A stretch of 64,000 bases of DNA, taken from assembly GCA_020634815.1 (NCBI GenBank), contig JACKBA010000029.1, positions 1 to 64,000 on the forward strand, read 5' to 3'. Below, piece after piece: positions 8,294 through 16,348 of this stretch. Each line of letters starts with the position of its first letter. Positions within the stretch are counted from its first letter, which is position 1. Source of the stretch: Caldilineaceae bacterium (GTDB lineage Bacteria; Chloroflexota; Anaerolineae; Caldilineales; Caldilineaceae). The notes under the pieces were generated by a model. It worked only from the letters and a program-made list of their open reading frames with translations, ran no database searches and was not told the DNA's origin. The translations under genes were made by a program, and so were the position numbers.

Positions 8294-9268
8294 ATGGCCG
8301 AAATTCACTGGTGGGGAGCACCCCGCCATATCGGTTCGTTGACCCAACTGTCACCCAGGCTGGATGAACTTTTCACGCCAGGGGTTCCCATCTTTGAGTC
8401 ATCGCAGAAGATGACGGCATCGCTGCGCGGCGTCATGGTTCGCCATCCCGCCCTGGACAAAAATGGGAAAAACGATCTGATCGTTGTTACCACCAACCAG
8501 TTTGGTGATAGCGCGCCGACGCCGCGCCTGCACTTCATGAAGGATAGTGTTCCAATTGGGTGGCAGGGAGCCTTCTTCGACGACACCATCGTGGCTGTGA
8601 ACGATCTTCGTCCCGGATGGCGAAAGCTCACCGTGCGGGTGCAAGTCTACGACTTGGACCGCATTCCCGTGGACTTGTTCACTGCGGTCGGCACCCTGGC
8701 AGCAACAGGCGTTGGCGTGGCACAGCCTCAACTTTTCGCCTTTGCCGGTGCTGCCAGCGCGGTGGTTGGACCACTTGTAAAACTGATCAACAACCTGAAC
8801 CAACATGATGAAATCATCGACCAACGAGTTGCGCTCGAACTGAGCGAGCAAGGTCATGGGGACATGCTGCTTCAGCCTGGCTATTACGTATGTTTTGCCC
8901 AGCCAGTGGAAGAGTCGAAGCCGCTCTCTATCAACCATCAGTTGCGGGTGCTTGAGCAAGGCGTCGAGTTCACGGCTTGTGGCTACTCCGTGTTGGAAAT
9001 CGAACCGTCCTTCACCATTGACCGCACGCACGAGCTTGATCAAGATGCTGCCCGCCTGGTGGCCGAGTTGGATGGCAAAAACGTCGACAGTTCAGCCATC
9101 GAAGCCTTGCGCTCGGTTGTGGATGCAGCCGACAAGTTCCGCCGGCTGGAACGCGCCTGGCAACTCGCTTCCAAGAATCCGGCAGAGCTGACTGTGTCTG
9201 ACCAGGAACTGTTGGCAAACCTGAAACTCGATCCGGAGTTGGCGCCGTTCCTACATGCTTTGGGTTGA
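8294..9268 (+). CDS. Protein of unknown function with a central hydrophobic segment
   Basis: 324 residues; a TAGGAG site lies about eleven bases before the ATG at 8294. The N-terminal half is beta-rich (KNDLIVVTTNQFG, GWRKLTVRVQVYDLD) and could be a beta-sandwich of C2-like topology. Residues 130-170 are Ala/Gly/Val-rich (GTLAATGVGVAQPQLFAFAG) and may be a hairpin-forming membrane segment. The C-terminal 80 residues are helical and charged. No catalytic motif is visible and I recognise no family. It is followed 18 bases later by the frameshifted gene at 9287, suggesting a common transcript. Confidence 0.65.
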   Translation: MAEIHWWGAPRHIGSLTQLSPRLDELFTPGVPIFESSQKMTASLRGVMVRHPALDKNGKNDLIVVTTNQFGDSAPTPRLHFMKDSVPIGWQGAFFDDTIVAVNDLRPGWRKLTVRVQVYDLDRIPVDLFTAVGTLAATGVGVAQPQLFAFAGAASAVVGPLVKLINNLNQHDEIIDQRVALELSEQGHGDMLLQPGYYVCFAQPVEESKPLSINHQLRVLEQGVEFTACGYSVLEIEPSFTIDRTHELDQDAARLVAELDGKNVDSSAIEALRSVVDAADKFRRLERAWQLASKNPAELTVSDQELLANLKLDPELAPFLHALG

Positions 9269-9286
9269 AGGCATAGGAGCCTGCCA

Positions 9287-9636
9287 GTGACCACGCAGAT
9301 TTACCTTTGCAACGCACTGCCACCGTTCGATTTGTCGGCGTTTTCACCACCTGGCGCGCTCCAAGCCGTTGGCATCCCTCGCCAATTCCGGAAGCCCGGC
9401 TCGACCTCAATACCTGGATTCAACTCGATCCCCTGCGAATATCGCGTTCACCGGTGACAGCAATGCGCTGCTTGAGGTCATCAGGCTCTCCGCCCTCTCT
9501 GGTCGAGAGCTATGAGGGCATGGGCAGCGCCGATGTCGTTGCTCGCAAGACGCTGATACTTGCTGCCGACGGCAAATCAATGATCACAGCAGGCTATCAA
9601 GGAATCTACCGGTGTGTGATCGCCTTGGAAACATAA
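9287..9636 (+). pseudogene. Frameshifted small gene, unknown family
   Basis: Coding-like text runs through three frames in succession. A GTG at 9287 opens a frame reading VTTQIYLCNALPPFDLSAF and ends at a TGA near 9456. A second frame picks up around 9430 (NIAFTGDSNALLEVIRLSAL) and ends near 9512. A third then reads YEGMGSADVVARKTLILAAD to a TAA at 9634-9636. The first switch falls at a CCCC run, so a one-base indel there would join the first two parts. The second falls near 9505. Either a decayed gene or two sequencing or assembly indels explains this. Restored, it would encode roughly 115 residues of unknown function. Confidence 0.5.
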
Positions 9637-9675
9637 GGTCAACGGTGACGAAGCTTCACGTCAAAGGATTCTACC

Positions 9676-10761
9676 ATGCTCCTCAACTCCGCCGTCCTCG
9701 AAGTCATCGTCGGTCTTTTCTTCGTCTACCTGCTGCTGGCGCTGATCTGCTCCGCCATCAGCGAATGGACGGCCGGCATCCTTGCCCTGCGCGCCAGGAT
9801 GCTGCGCGAGGGCATCGCCAATCTGCTGGACGACCCCACCAGCCAGGCGCTGGCGGGCGAATTCTACCGCCATCCACTGGTGCAGGGCCTGTCGCGCAAG
9901 CGCGGGGCCGGCAGTCGTAACCTGCCCTCCTACATTCCGGCGGCCGTCTTCGTGCGCGTGCTGCTCGACCTCACGGCGCGCGGCGAAGCGGGCGCCGGGC
10001 ATCGCACCTGGAGCGAAGTCCTGGCCGATCTGTGCGCCCGCATCGCCGCCGGCGAGACTTTGCGCGGCATCGAGCAGGAGTTGCTGCGCCAACTGGAGGC
10101 GGCCGGGCTTAACCAGGTCAAGGTGGCGCAACTGGAGCAGGTCACTGCGCAACTGGCGACTGCGCGCGATGCGCTGGCGGCCTTCGATCTGAGCGATGCG
10201 AGCAAGGACAGCGCCGCCGGTCGTTTTCTCGTCGACCGTGTGGCACAGCTCGACAAAATGGTGAAGCAGTTCGAAGACGAGGTGAACGCCACGCTGAACC
10301 AGGCGCAGGCCAATGTGGAGAACTACTTCAACGAGACAATGGGCCGCGTCTCCGGTTGGTACAAACGCCACGTGCAATACTGGATCATCGGCATTGCCTT
10401 GGCGGTCAGCCTGCTGCTCAACGTGGACACCTTCGCCATCGTCGACGATCTGATGATCGAGCCGACGCTGCGCACCGCCGTAGCCGAACTGGCAAGCAAA
10501 TGGGTTGCGGTTCAAGATAGGCAGAATCCCCCGCCGCTGCCGGAGACACTGGAGCAGCAGAAGCAGTTGGAGACCCTGGGTCTGCCGTTAGGCTGGCAGC
10601 CGGAAAACCTACCAGCCAGCAACGATCTGGCCGGATGGCTCACCAAACTGCTCGGCATCATCGTCACCACTATAGCCGTCTCGTTGGGCGCACCCTTTTG
10701 GTTCGACCTGCTCAACAAGCTCGTCAATCTGCGCATGAGCGGCGCCAGGCCAACAACGTAA
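9676..10761 (+). CDS. Integral membrane protein with central coiled-coil, unknown function
   Basis: 361 residues; AAAGGA lies seven to eight bases before the ATG. The N-terminus is a membrane helix (residues 8-28, LEVIVGLFFVYLLLALICSA). Residues 115-225 are strongly helical and charged (QLEQVTAQLATARDALAAFD, KMVKQFEDEVNATLNQAQAN) and likely a coiled coil. Two more membrane segments follow near residues 234-255 (YWIIGIALAVSLLLNVDTFA) and 322-345 (LLGIIVTTIAVSLGAPFWFD). I have seen similar unnamed membrane proteins in several phyla but know no function. It is in line with the neighbouring unknown genes and 40 bases after the frameshifted gene. Confidence 0.7.
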   Translation: MLLNSAVLEVIVGLFFVYLLLALICSAISEWTAGILALRARMLREGIANLLDDPTSQALAGEFYRHPLVQGLSRKRGAGSRNLPSYIPAAVFVRVLLDLTARGEAGAGHRTWSEVLADLCARIAAGETLRGIEQELLRQLEAAGLNQVKVAQLEQVTAQLATARDALAAFDLSDASKDSAAGRFLVDRVAQLDKMVKQFEDEVNATLNQAQANVENYFNETMGRVSGWYKRHVQYWIIGIALAVSLLLNVDTFAIVDDLMIEPTLRTAVAELASKWVAVQDRQNPPPLPETLEQQKQLETLGLPLGWQPENLPASNDLAGWLTKLLGIIVTTIAVSLGAPFWFDLLNKLVNLRMSGARPTT

Positions 10762-10824
10762 GTTCTTTGCCACCAGAAGAGATCAAAGCACCGAGACCGC
10801 ACCAACCCCACCCGCCCCACCGCC

Positions 10825-11252
10825 ATGGGTAAGTACCTCCAGGATCCGTCCCTGGCAACGCTTCGGCAGGATTACGCCTTCCCGCTCGACGCCGACTTCC
10901 TCGCCGGCACCGGTTCAAGCAAGTTCGAGATCAGTGACACCAACAACACCAGCTATCCGGTCTACCACGTACCGGACTGGGGCGCCGCGACCGATCTATG
11001 CTTCAAACGCTTCTTGCGTAAAGGGATGATCGACAATGCAGAGTTCCACCAGGTCAACACCTTTGCCGCGCTCAGCGGCCTATACTGCTTCAACATGCCG
11101 ACGCACAGCGCATTCCCCTGCCCCCATATCCGCCACCGACACCGTTGGTGACAACGACGACGCATGCGGTGGACAAGGTGCAGCAAGACGGCAAAAAGCA
11201 GGTTGTGGAGATCACCCACCACTACCGGCACGCCGAGCACTATGACAACTGA
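10825..11252 (+). pseudogene. Frameshifted gene of unknown function
   Basis: The frame from the ATG at 10825 is clearly coding for about 92 codons (FPLDADFLAGTGSSKFEISD, FRKGMIDNAEF-like text) and then turns into nonsense, stopping at 11151. The adjacent frame becomes coding at about 11100 (IPLPPYPPPTPLVTTTTHAV, KKQVVEITHHYRHAEHYDN) and ends at a TGA at 11250-11252. A single indel near the C-rich stretch at 11105-11120 would restore a protein of about 142 residues. No ribosome site is obvious before 10825. Mutation and an assembly error are both possible. I recognise no family. Confidence 0.55.
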
Positions 11253-11281
11253 CGCGTGATGCTACCATGCCGCAGCACGCA

Positions 11282-11716
11282 TCAGAGTTCGGGTATCGGT
11301 TCCAGCCCGCGCAGGCGCGTCGGGATGACACGCAGGGCAACGGTAAAGGTCGCCGCGTAGGTGGCGGCATCCATGCCCAGCCCGGCAATACCCAGCGCAT
11401 ACTTTGCCACATAGGCAGCATTGCGATCGGCCGGCGGCGCGTCCGGATCCAATGCTGCCTTGCCCAGAATCACCTGGATATCCTCACCTGTGGCATCCGT
11501 GTTGAAGTGCAGAGCGACGTTTGGGTTGGCGGCGATGTGCTTGAGCTTCCACGCACGCGGCGTGCTGTAAATCAGAAAGCTTCCTGCCTCCCACACAAAC
11601 CAGACCGGCCGCGGCTGCGGCACGCCGCGCGACGACACCGTGGTCAGCCAGATCACTTCCTCGCGTTCGATGCGCTGCAATGCCCGCCGTCCCACCTCGC
11701 TGTCCCAGTCGATCAT
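11282..11716 (-). CDS. PPOX-class (split-barrel flavin/F420) oxidoreductase
   Basis: 144 residues from the ATG at 11716, preceded by AAGGAG nine bases away; this start is preferred over one eleven codons upstream. The sequence has the split-barrel pattern of pyridoxamine-phosphate-oxidase-like proteins: WLTTVSSRGVPQPRPVWFVW, then FLIYSTPRAWKLKHIAANP and VALHFNTDATGEDIQVILG. It most resembles the Rv3369-type F420-dependent reductases. Members bind F420 or FMN and reduce small substrates. The substrate here is unknown. It is convergent with the frameshifted gene at 10825 and stands alone. Confidence 0.8.
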   Translation of the reverse strand: MIDWDSEVGRRALQRIEREEVIWLTTVSSRGVPQPRPVWFVWEAGSFLIYSTPRAWKLKHIAANPNVALHFNTDATGEDIQVILGKAALDPDAPPADRNAAYVAKYALGIAGLGMDAATYAATFTVALRVIPTRLRGLEPIPEL

Positions 11717-11945
11717 GGCGAAAGTCTCCTTGTGAATCCCTGGCGTCAATCGTCGCGTGCAGATTGTACCGTCACCGGGAATCGGCGTCGAGCGGTGGTA
11801 GGGCGCTACCGATCACAGAACGCAAGGCGACAACCCGACATTTGACGCACCGATCGACCAGAAAAGTGCGCGATGATGTTGGTAGCGCGACGCCCGGGTT
11901 CCGGGCATCGCCCAGCTTGAAATTCGACATCGCAGGAGGGAAATC

Positions 11946-13229
11946 ATGCGGAAGAGTATCCGATACATGCTCGCATTGTTGCTGCTCGCCACGCTGCTGG
12001 CAGGGTGCAACAAGGAAGAGCCGGTCGTCGACCAGCAGGCAGCCGTCAACACGGCGGTGGCGGCGACGATGATGGCCCAGGCGCTCGCCGAGGCGACAGT
12101 CAACGCGGCGGCGCTGACGGCGCTGCCCGCCACGGCGACGGCCGAAGCGCTCGCCATTCCCACCGCCACACTGGTTCCGGAGCCAACCGCCACGATTGCG
12201 GCGCCCACCCCGGTGCCCGTCATGCCCACGGCTGCGCCACCCACACCGACGGCGGGCGCGCCCGTGGAATACACGACCCTGAGCGAGGAGGAGTTGGCGG
12301 CGCTGATCGATGCCGCCGTGGCCGAGGCAGTGGCCGCCACCGAGCAGACCGCACAGGCCGTCGCCTACACGACGAGCGACGACGCCGTCACCAGCGAAGA
12401 GGTGGCGGCCGTCTATCCCTACTACGACTATGCCGAATACACGATCGCCTACGCCGAGGAGTTGATGGACGTCTACTACGACCTCTACGGCGCTCTGGCG
12501 GACGAGATGATCGACGAACTGGTGGGGGTGGAATCCGAACTGGAGGAACTGAACAGCACGTTGCTGCTCATCGCCACATCGCTGGAGGAGATCAACACGC
12601 TCCTGGCGCAGGGGCTGGCGCTGACCGAGGAGAGCATCGCCCAGTTGGAGAGCGCCGCACAGCAGGCACAGGCCGGCGCGCTGGCGCTCCAGGCGCAGCA
12701 GCAGGATATGCTGGCGATCTTGCAGGCGGACCAGCAGCACCGCGCCGAACAGATCGCACAGATCCAGCCAAACCAGGTGCCGGACGACCGTGTGAGCGCC
12801 GTGCTGGCCGGCTTCCAGTATGTCGACCTGGTCAGCACGGCCACCGGCGACGGCACGCTCACGCGCGACGAACTGCTGGCCATCGCGCAGCTTGGCGCCA
12901 ATGCACAGGCCGGCGCGCAGGCATTCGTCGGCCTCCCGATGGCCGGCGGCGCCACGGTGGATCTGACCCAGCTCAGCAGCAAGTTCGGCGAAATCACGGG
13001 ACAACTGGCACACGGGCAGGTTCCGCAGGCGACCGCCAACGCGCAAGGCCTGGAAGCCATGCTCGGCCAGCGGCCGGATGTGGCGGCCGGCGCGGGCAAT
13101 CTGCCGGGCGGTATCGACCTGCCGGATCCCGGCTCGGTCAGCGGCGGTGCCAATCTGCCGAGTGGCGGAAATCTGCCAACGGGTGGCAACCTGCCCGGCG
13201 GCGGCAACCTGCCAGGGCGCAGGCCGTAG
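11946..13229 (+). CDS. Secreted lipoprotein with long coiled region and GGNLP repeats
   Basis: 427 residues with AGGAGGGA before the ATG. A signal peptide with lipobox LLAGC puts Cys-21 at the membrane. After it comes an Ala/Thr/Pro-rich linker (residues 40-110). Residues 170-270 are heptad-like and probably coiled coil (ELVGVESELEELNSTLLLIA, AQLESAAQQAQAGALALQAQ). The last 50 residues are repeats of the type GGNLP (GGANLPSGGNLPTGGNLPGG). It probably spans the cell wall as a surface or envelope scaffold. No enzyme motif is visible. A small GC hairpin (GCCCGG / CCGGGC) lies at 11891-11905 upstream. Confidence 0.75.
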   Translation: MRKSIRYMLALLLLATLLAGCNKEEPVVDQQAAVNTAVAATMMAQALAEATVNAAALTALPATATAEALAIPTATLVPEPTATIAAPTPVPVMPTAAPPTPTAGAPVEYTTLSEEELAALIDAAVAEAVAATEQTAQAVAYTTSDDAVTSEEVAAVYPYYDYAEYTIAYAEELMDVYYDLYGALADEMIDELVGVESELEELNSTLLLIATSLEEINTLLAQGLALTEESIAQLESAAQQAQAGALALQAQQQDMLAILQADQQHRAEQIAQIQPNQVPDDRVSAVLAGFQYVDLVSTATGDGTLTRDELLAIAQLGANAQAGAQAFVGLPMAGGATVDLTQLSSKFGEITGQLAHGQVPQATANAQGLEAMLGQRPDVAAGAGNLPGGIDLPDPGSVSGGANLPSGGNLPTGGNLPGGGNLPGRRP

Positions 13230-13256
13230 CAAAAGAACGAAGCCAATTGCATAAGC

Positions 13257-13298
13257 AAAGAAAGAGCCGGGATTGGAAGGAATCCCGGCTCTTTCTTT
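13257..13298. terminator. Bidirectional Rho-independent terminator
   Basis: A perfect 18-base stem (13257-13274 and 13281-13298) with a six-base loop GGAAGG. It starts with AAAGAAAG and ends in CTTTCTTT, so it is U-rich in both reading directions. It separates the convergent lipoprotein gene (ends 13229) and aldo/keto reductase gene (ends 13322). Confidence 0.9.
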
Positions 13299-13321
13299 AC
13301 CTTCAACGACCTGCCCGCCAC

Positions 13322-14353
13322 TCACACGGGCGGCGGGTTGCGCTCCTGGAAGCCGCGCTGGTGCCAGTAGGGATAGGGCAGCGTCACCTCGCTGGCCGCA
13401 TCGAGCCGGGCGATCTGGGAGGAGGTCAGCGACCAACCGATCGCGCCGAGGTTGTCGCGCAACTGCGCCTCGTTGCGCGCGCCGATGATGACGTTCGCCA
13501 CCGACGGGCGTTGGAGGAGCCAGTTGATGGCGATTTGCGGTACGCTCTTACCGCTCTCGAGCGCAATTTCGTCGAGCACATCGACGACGCGATAGACGTA
13601 CTCATCGTCCACCGGCGGGCCGGCCTCGCGCGCCACCTTGCTTTGCAGCCGGCTCACCTCCGGTCTGGGCGCGCTGCGGCGGATCTTGCCCGTCAGGCGG
13701 CCCCAGCCCAGCGGGCTCCACACGACGGCGCTCACGTGCTGGTCGAGCGCCAGCGGCATGAGCTCCCATTCGTAGTCGCGGCCGATGAGCGAATAGTAGG
13801 CCTGATGCGCGACGTAGCGCGCCAGGCCGTTGCGGTCGGAAATGGCCAGCGACTTCATGAGGTGCCAGCCGGAAAAGTTCGAGCAGCCGATATAGCGGAT
13901 CTTGCCGGTGCGCACCAGGTCATCGAGCGTCTGGAGCGTCTCCTCGATGGGCGTCTTGGCGTCGAAAGCGTGCAGTTGGAAGAGGTCGATGTAGTCGGTG
14001 CCCAGCCGGCGCAGGCTGCCTTCCACGGCGCGCAGCAGGTGGTGGCGCGACGAGCCGACGTCGTTGGGACCGGGGCCGCGGCGAAAGGTCGCCTTGGTCG
14101 AGATGATCACCTGGTCGCGGCGGCCGCGGATCGCCTGGCCGAGAATCTCTTCCGCGGCGCCGCCCGAGTAGCCGTCGGCCGAGTCGAACATGTTCAGACC
14201 GGCCTCCAGGCAGATGTCGACCAGCCGCGTGGCCTCGGCGACATCGCTGCCGCCCCACGCCTTGAAGAACTCACCCTGCCCGCCAAAGGTGCCGGTGCCC
14301 AGGCTGAGCACGGGTACGCTGAATCCCGATCCGCCGAGTTGTCGATATTCCAT
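13322..14353 (-). CDS. Aldo/keto reductase
   Basis: 343 residues. The ATG at 14353 is favoured because AGGAGG lies four bases upstream, while the preceding ATG has almost no spacing. The fold signature is complete: NMFDSADGYSGGAAEEILGQ (the D and Y of the catalytic tetrad), FQLHAFDAKTPIEETLQTLD, and KIRYIGCSNFSGWHL. NADPH-site text follows near the C-terminus (VIIGARNEAQLRDNLGAIGW). Such enzymes reduce carbonyls of sugars or xenobiotics with NADPH in the cytoplasm. Substrate unknown. It lies 66 bases downstream of the secreted beta-helix gene on the same strand. Confidence 0.9.
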   Translation of the reverse strand: MEYRQLGGSGFSVPVLSLGTGTFGGQGEFFKAWGGSDVAEATRLVDICLEAGLNMFDSADGYSGGAAEEILGQAIRGRRDQVIISTKATFRRGPGPNDVGSSRHHLLRAVEGSLRRLGTDYIDLFQLHAFDAKTPIEETLQTLDDLVRTGKIRYIGCSNFSGWHLMKSLAISDRNGLARYVAHQAYYSLIGRDYEWELMPLALDQHVSAVVWSPLGWGRLTGKIRRSAPRPEVSRLQSKVAREAGPPVDDEYVYRVVDVLDEIALESGKSVPQIAINWLLQRPSVANVIIGARNEAQLRDNLGAIGWSLTSSQIARLDAASEVTLPYPYWHQRGFQERNPPPV

Positions 14354-14419
14354 CATGCCTCCTCTTGCTTGACTGACTGTTGATCTGGCGCCGATTCAGC
14401 CTGGCGCACTGCCGGTCGC

Positions 14420-16102
14420 CTAGCGCACGACCGCCGGAAGATAGAGCGCGAACGCCTCGGCTCCATATTCCACCGAACCAATATCACACGTCCCCACCCG
14501 CGCAGCGCCGCGCTGGTCGGTCGCGTTGCACTGAGCCGGATCGCCGGCATCGATGAGCGGGCTGCCCGCCTGCGGCAGGATGGTCTGCATGGGGAACGAC
14601 CCGCCGTTATAAGCCAGGGCGCCGACTAGCAGCGCTCCGGTGAAGCTATCTTGATCAGTTGGTGCCGTCAACGACGCGCAGCTTCCCTGGCTGAGATTGT
14701 GGCCCAGGGATTGGAAGAGACCGCCGTCGCAATTGACGGCGCTGCCAAAGACCACGCTATTGGCAAGCTGCACGACGCCGGGGCTGGAAGGTGTCTGCGG
14801 CGAGTCTTCGTAGATGGCGGCACCGGCCGCGCCGGCACTGTTGTTGGCGAGCGTAACGTTGGTGAGCACCGCATAGCGCCCGTAGTGGTACAGCCCGCCA
14901 CCCAGAACGTCCGCCGCATTGTCGGCCAGCGTCACGTTGGTCAGGGTGAGGTTGTCGTCGGCAACCTGGTAGATACCGCCGCCGTTGTTCCGGGCCACGT
15001 TCCCGCTGATGGTCGCATCGGTGACGAAGACGACCCCGCCCAGGTGGTGCAAGCCGCCGCCATTGGTGCCGCCGCCGCCCGGCGCAGTGGCCATGTTGCC
15101 GACAAGATTGACCTGGCGCATCTCCAGGGAGGTGCCATAGGTGCTAATGCCGCCGCCCTCGAACGCCGTGTTGCCACTGACCGTGCTCCGTTCGAGCAGC
15201 GCCGAGCCGCTGACATTCCACAAACCGCCGCCGCTGCCGGTGACGCTGTTGCGGTCGAGCAGGCTGTCGGTGATGGTGACGACGCCGCTGTTCTCGATGG
15301 CGCCGCCGTAGCCGCCTGTATTCTCGTCGAGCGTTACCCCGGCCAGATCGGCGCTGGCGCCACCCGCATTGTAGAGTGCGCCACCGTCCAGTGCATTGTT
15401 GGTGCTGAAGCGGCTGCTGCGGATGGTGATCCTGCCCGGCTGAGCGTTATCCACGGCGCCGCCTCGCCCGTTCACCGCGGCGGTCGCGCGGTTGTCGGCA
15501 AAGCTGCTGTTGCGAATCGTGACCGCACAGCCGTCGTTGTAGATTGCGCCGCCGGTTGGGGCGCTGTTGCCGTCGATCTGGCTGCCATCGATGGTCAGTG
15601 TCGCATCGTAACAATAAATCGCCCCTCCCGCAACCGCGGAGCGATTATCGAGAAGGCGCACACTCTCCAGACTCACCTGCCCGCCCGAGGCCTCGATCGC
15701 CCCGCCATTGACGAGCGAATCACCCTGTCGCAAGGTAATGTTCCGCAGGCGAAAGGTGACCGGACCCGCAAAGAAGTGACGTTCGTTGTTGCCGGCAGCC
15801 AAAATGATGCGCCCGCCGCCGTCGATGGTGACGTCGCCGAGATTGACGAACTTGGCAACGGTGAACTGGAGTGTGTGAGCCGCAGCACCGCAGTTGAAGG
15901 TGATCGTACCGCCGCCGTTGCCGGCCGTGGTCAAGGCGGCGTCAAAGGCGCTTTCGGTACAACTCGACGGCGTTCCGGTCCCGACGACCGCACTTGCGGC
16001 GCGTGCGCTCTGCCGGAACACGGCGAATCCAAATAGCAGAAATATGAAAAGTAGAACAGGCAAAACCGATCTCATACGCAGTGCAAAATGGTCGGCACGC
16101 AT
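14420..16102 (-). CDS. Secreted right-handed beta-helix protein with choice-of-anchor-type end
   Basis: About 560 residues; starts at 16114 (GTG), 16102 or 16075 are all possible. A signal peptide (VLPVLLFIFLLFGFAVF, then SARAAS) is followed by CTESAFDAALTTAGNGGGTI, typical of polymorphic-outer-membrane/beta-helix proteins. Many GGAIYN, GGGLWN and GGGIYQ turns mark about ten coils. Near the end comes GSPLIDAGDPAQCNATDQRG followed by CDIGSVEYG, the conserved finish of choice-of-anchor beta-helix proteins. The last residues are FALYLPAVVR, which looks like a short C-terminal tail seen on exported Chloroflexota proteins. It may bind or cleave polysaccharide, or be adhesive. No catalytic residues are identifiable. 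Confidence 0.8.
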   Translation of the reverse strand: MRADHFALRMRSVLPVLLFIFLLFGFAVFRQSARAASAVVGTGTPSSCTESAFDAALTTAGNGGGTITFNCGAAAHTLQFTVAKFVNLGDVTIDGGGRIILAAGNNERHFFAGPVTFRLRNITLRQGDSLVNGGAIEASGGQVSLESVRLLDNRSAVAGGAIYCYDATLTIDGSQIDGNSAPTGGAIYNDGCAVTIRNSSFADNRATAAVNGRGGAVDNAQPGRITIRSSRFSTNNALDGGALYNAGGASADLAGVTLDENTGGYGGAIENSGVVTITDSLLDRNSVTGSGGGLWNVSGSALLERSTVSGNTAFEGGGISTYGTSLEMRQVNLVGNMATAPGGGGTNGGGLHHLGGVVFVTDATISGNVARNNGGGIYQVADDNLTLTNVTLADNAADVLGGGLYHYGRYAVLTNVTLANNSAGAAGAAIYEDSPQTPSSPGVVQLANSVVFGSAVNCDGGLFQSLGHNLSQGSCASLTAPTDQDSFTGALLVGALAYNGGSFPMQTILPQAGSPLIDAGDPAQCNATDQRGAARVGTCDIGSVEYGAEAFALYLPAVVR

Positions 16103-16239
16103 AGATGTGATCACCAGCTTCGATTGTTGTCGGAATGGTTGATAGGAAATACGCCAGGACTATATCAGAGATTCTGAGCGACCGCCAGAGTGCAACAGAC
16201 GAGTGGACGATTGCGTAGGTTCAACGGCGGCAGGACGCG

Positions 16240-16294
16240 GCAGAGTCGTCAAAGTGCTGCACGATCCCACCATGCAGGACATTGACGACTCTGC
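16240..16294 (-). terminator. Long stem-loop after the FAD-oxidoreductase gene
   Basis: Perfect 13-base arms at 16240-16252 and 16282-16294, with a 29-base loop that holds a second imperfect hairpin (TGCTGCA / TGCAGGA). It lies 55 bases beyond the stop of the minus-strand gene at 16349. There is no T-run. A transcript-end structure is the simplest reading. Confidence 0.55.
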
Positions 16295-16348
16295 TGCAAG
16301 ACGGGCACGCTACTGCGCATTGACCTGCCGGCCGCTGCGCCGTGATGA

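Noticed and set aside
11772..13436. A 554-codon minus-strand open frame opposite the lipoprotein
   Set aside because: Repetitive Gly/Arg text arising from the Ala-rich codons of the real gene; no start signal.
12005..14383. A 792-codon plus-strand open frame spanning the lipoprotein gene, terminator and aldo/keto reductase
   Set aside because: Low-complexity Arg/Gly-rich text that runs across a strong terminator and two well-supported genes; a GC-content artefact.
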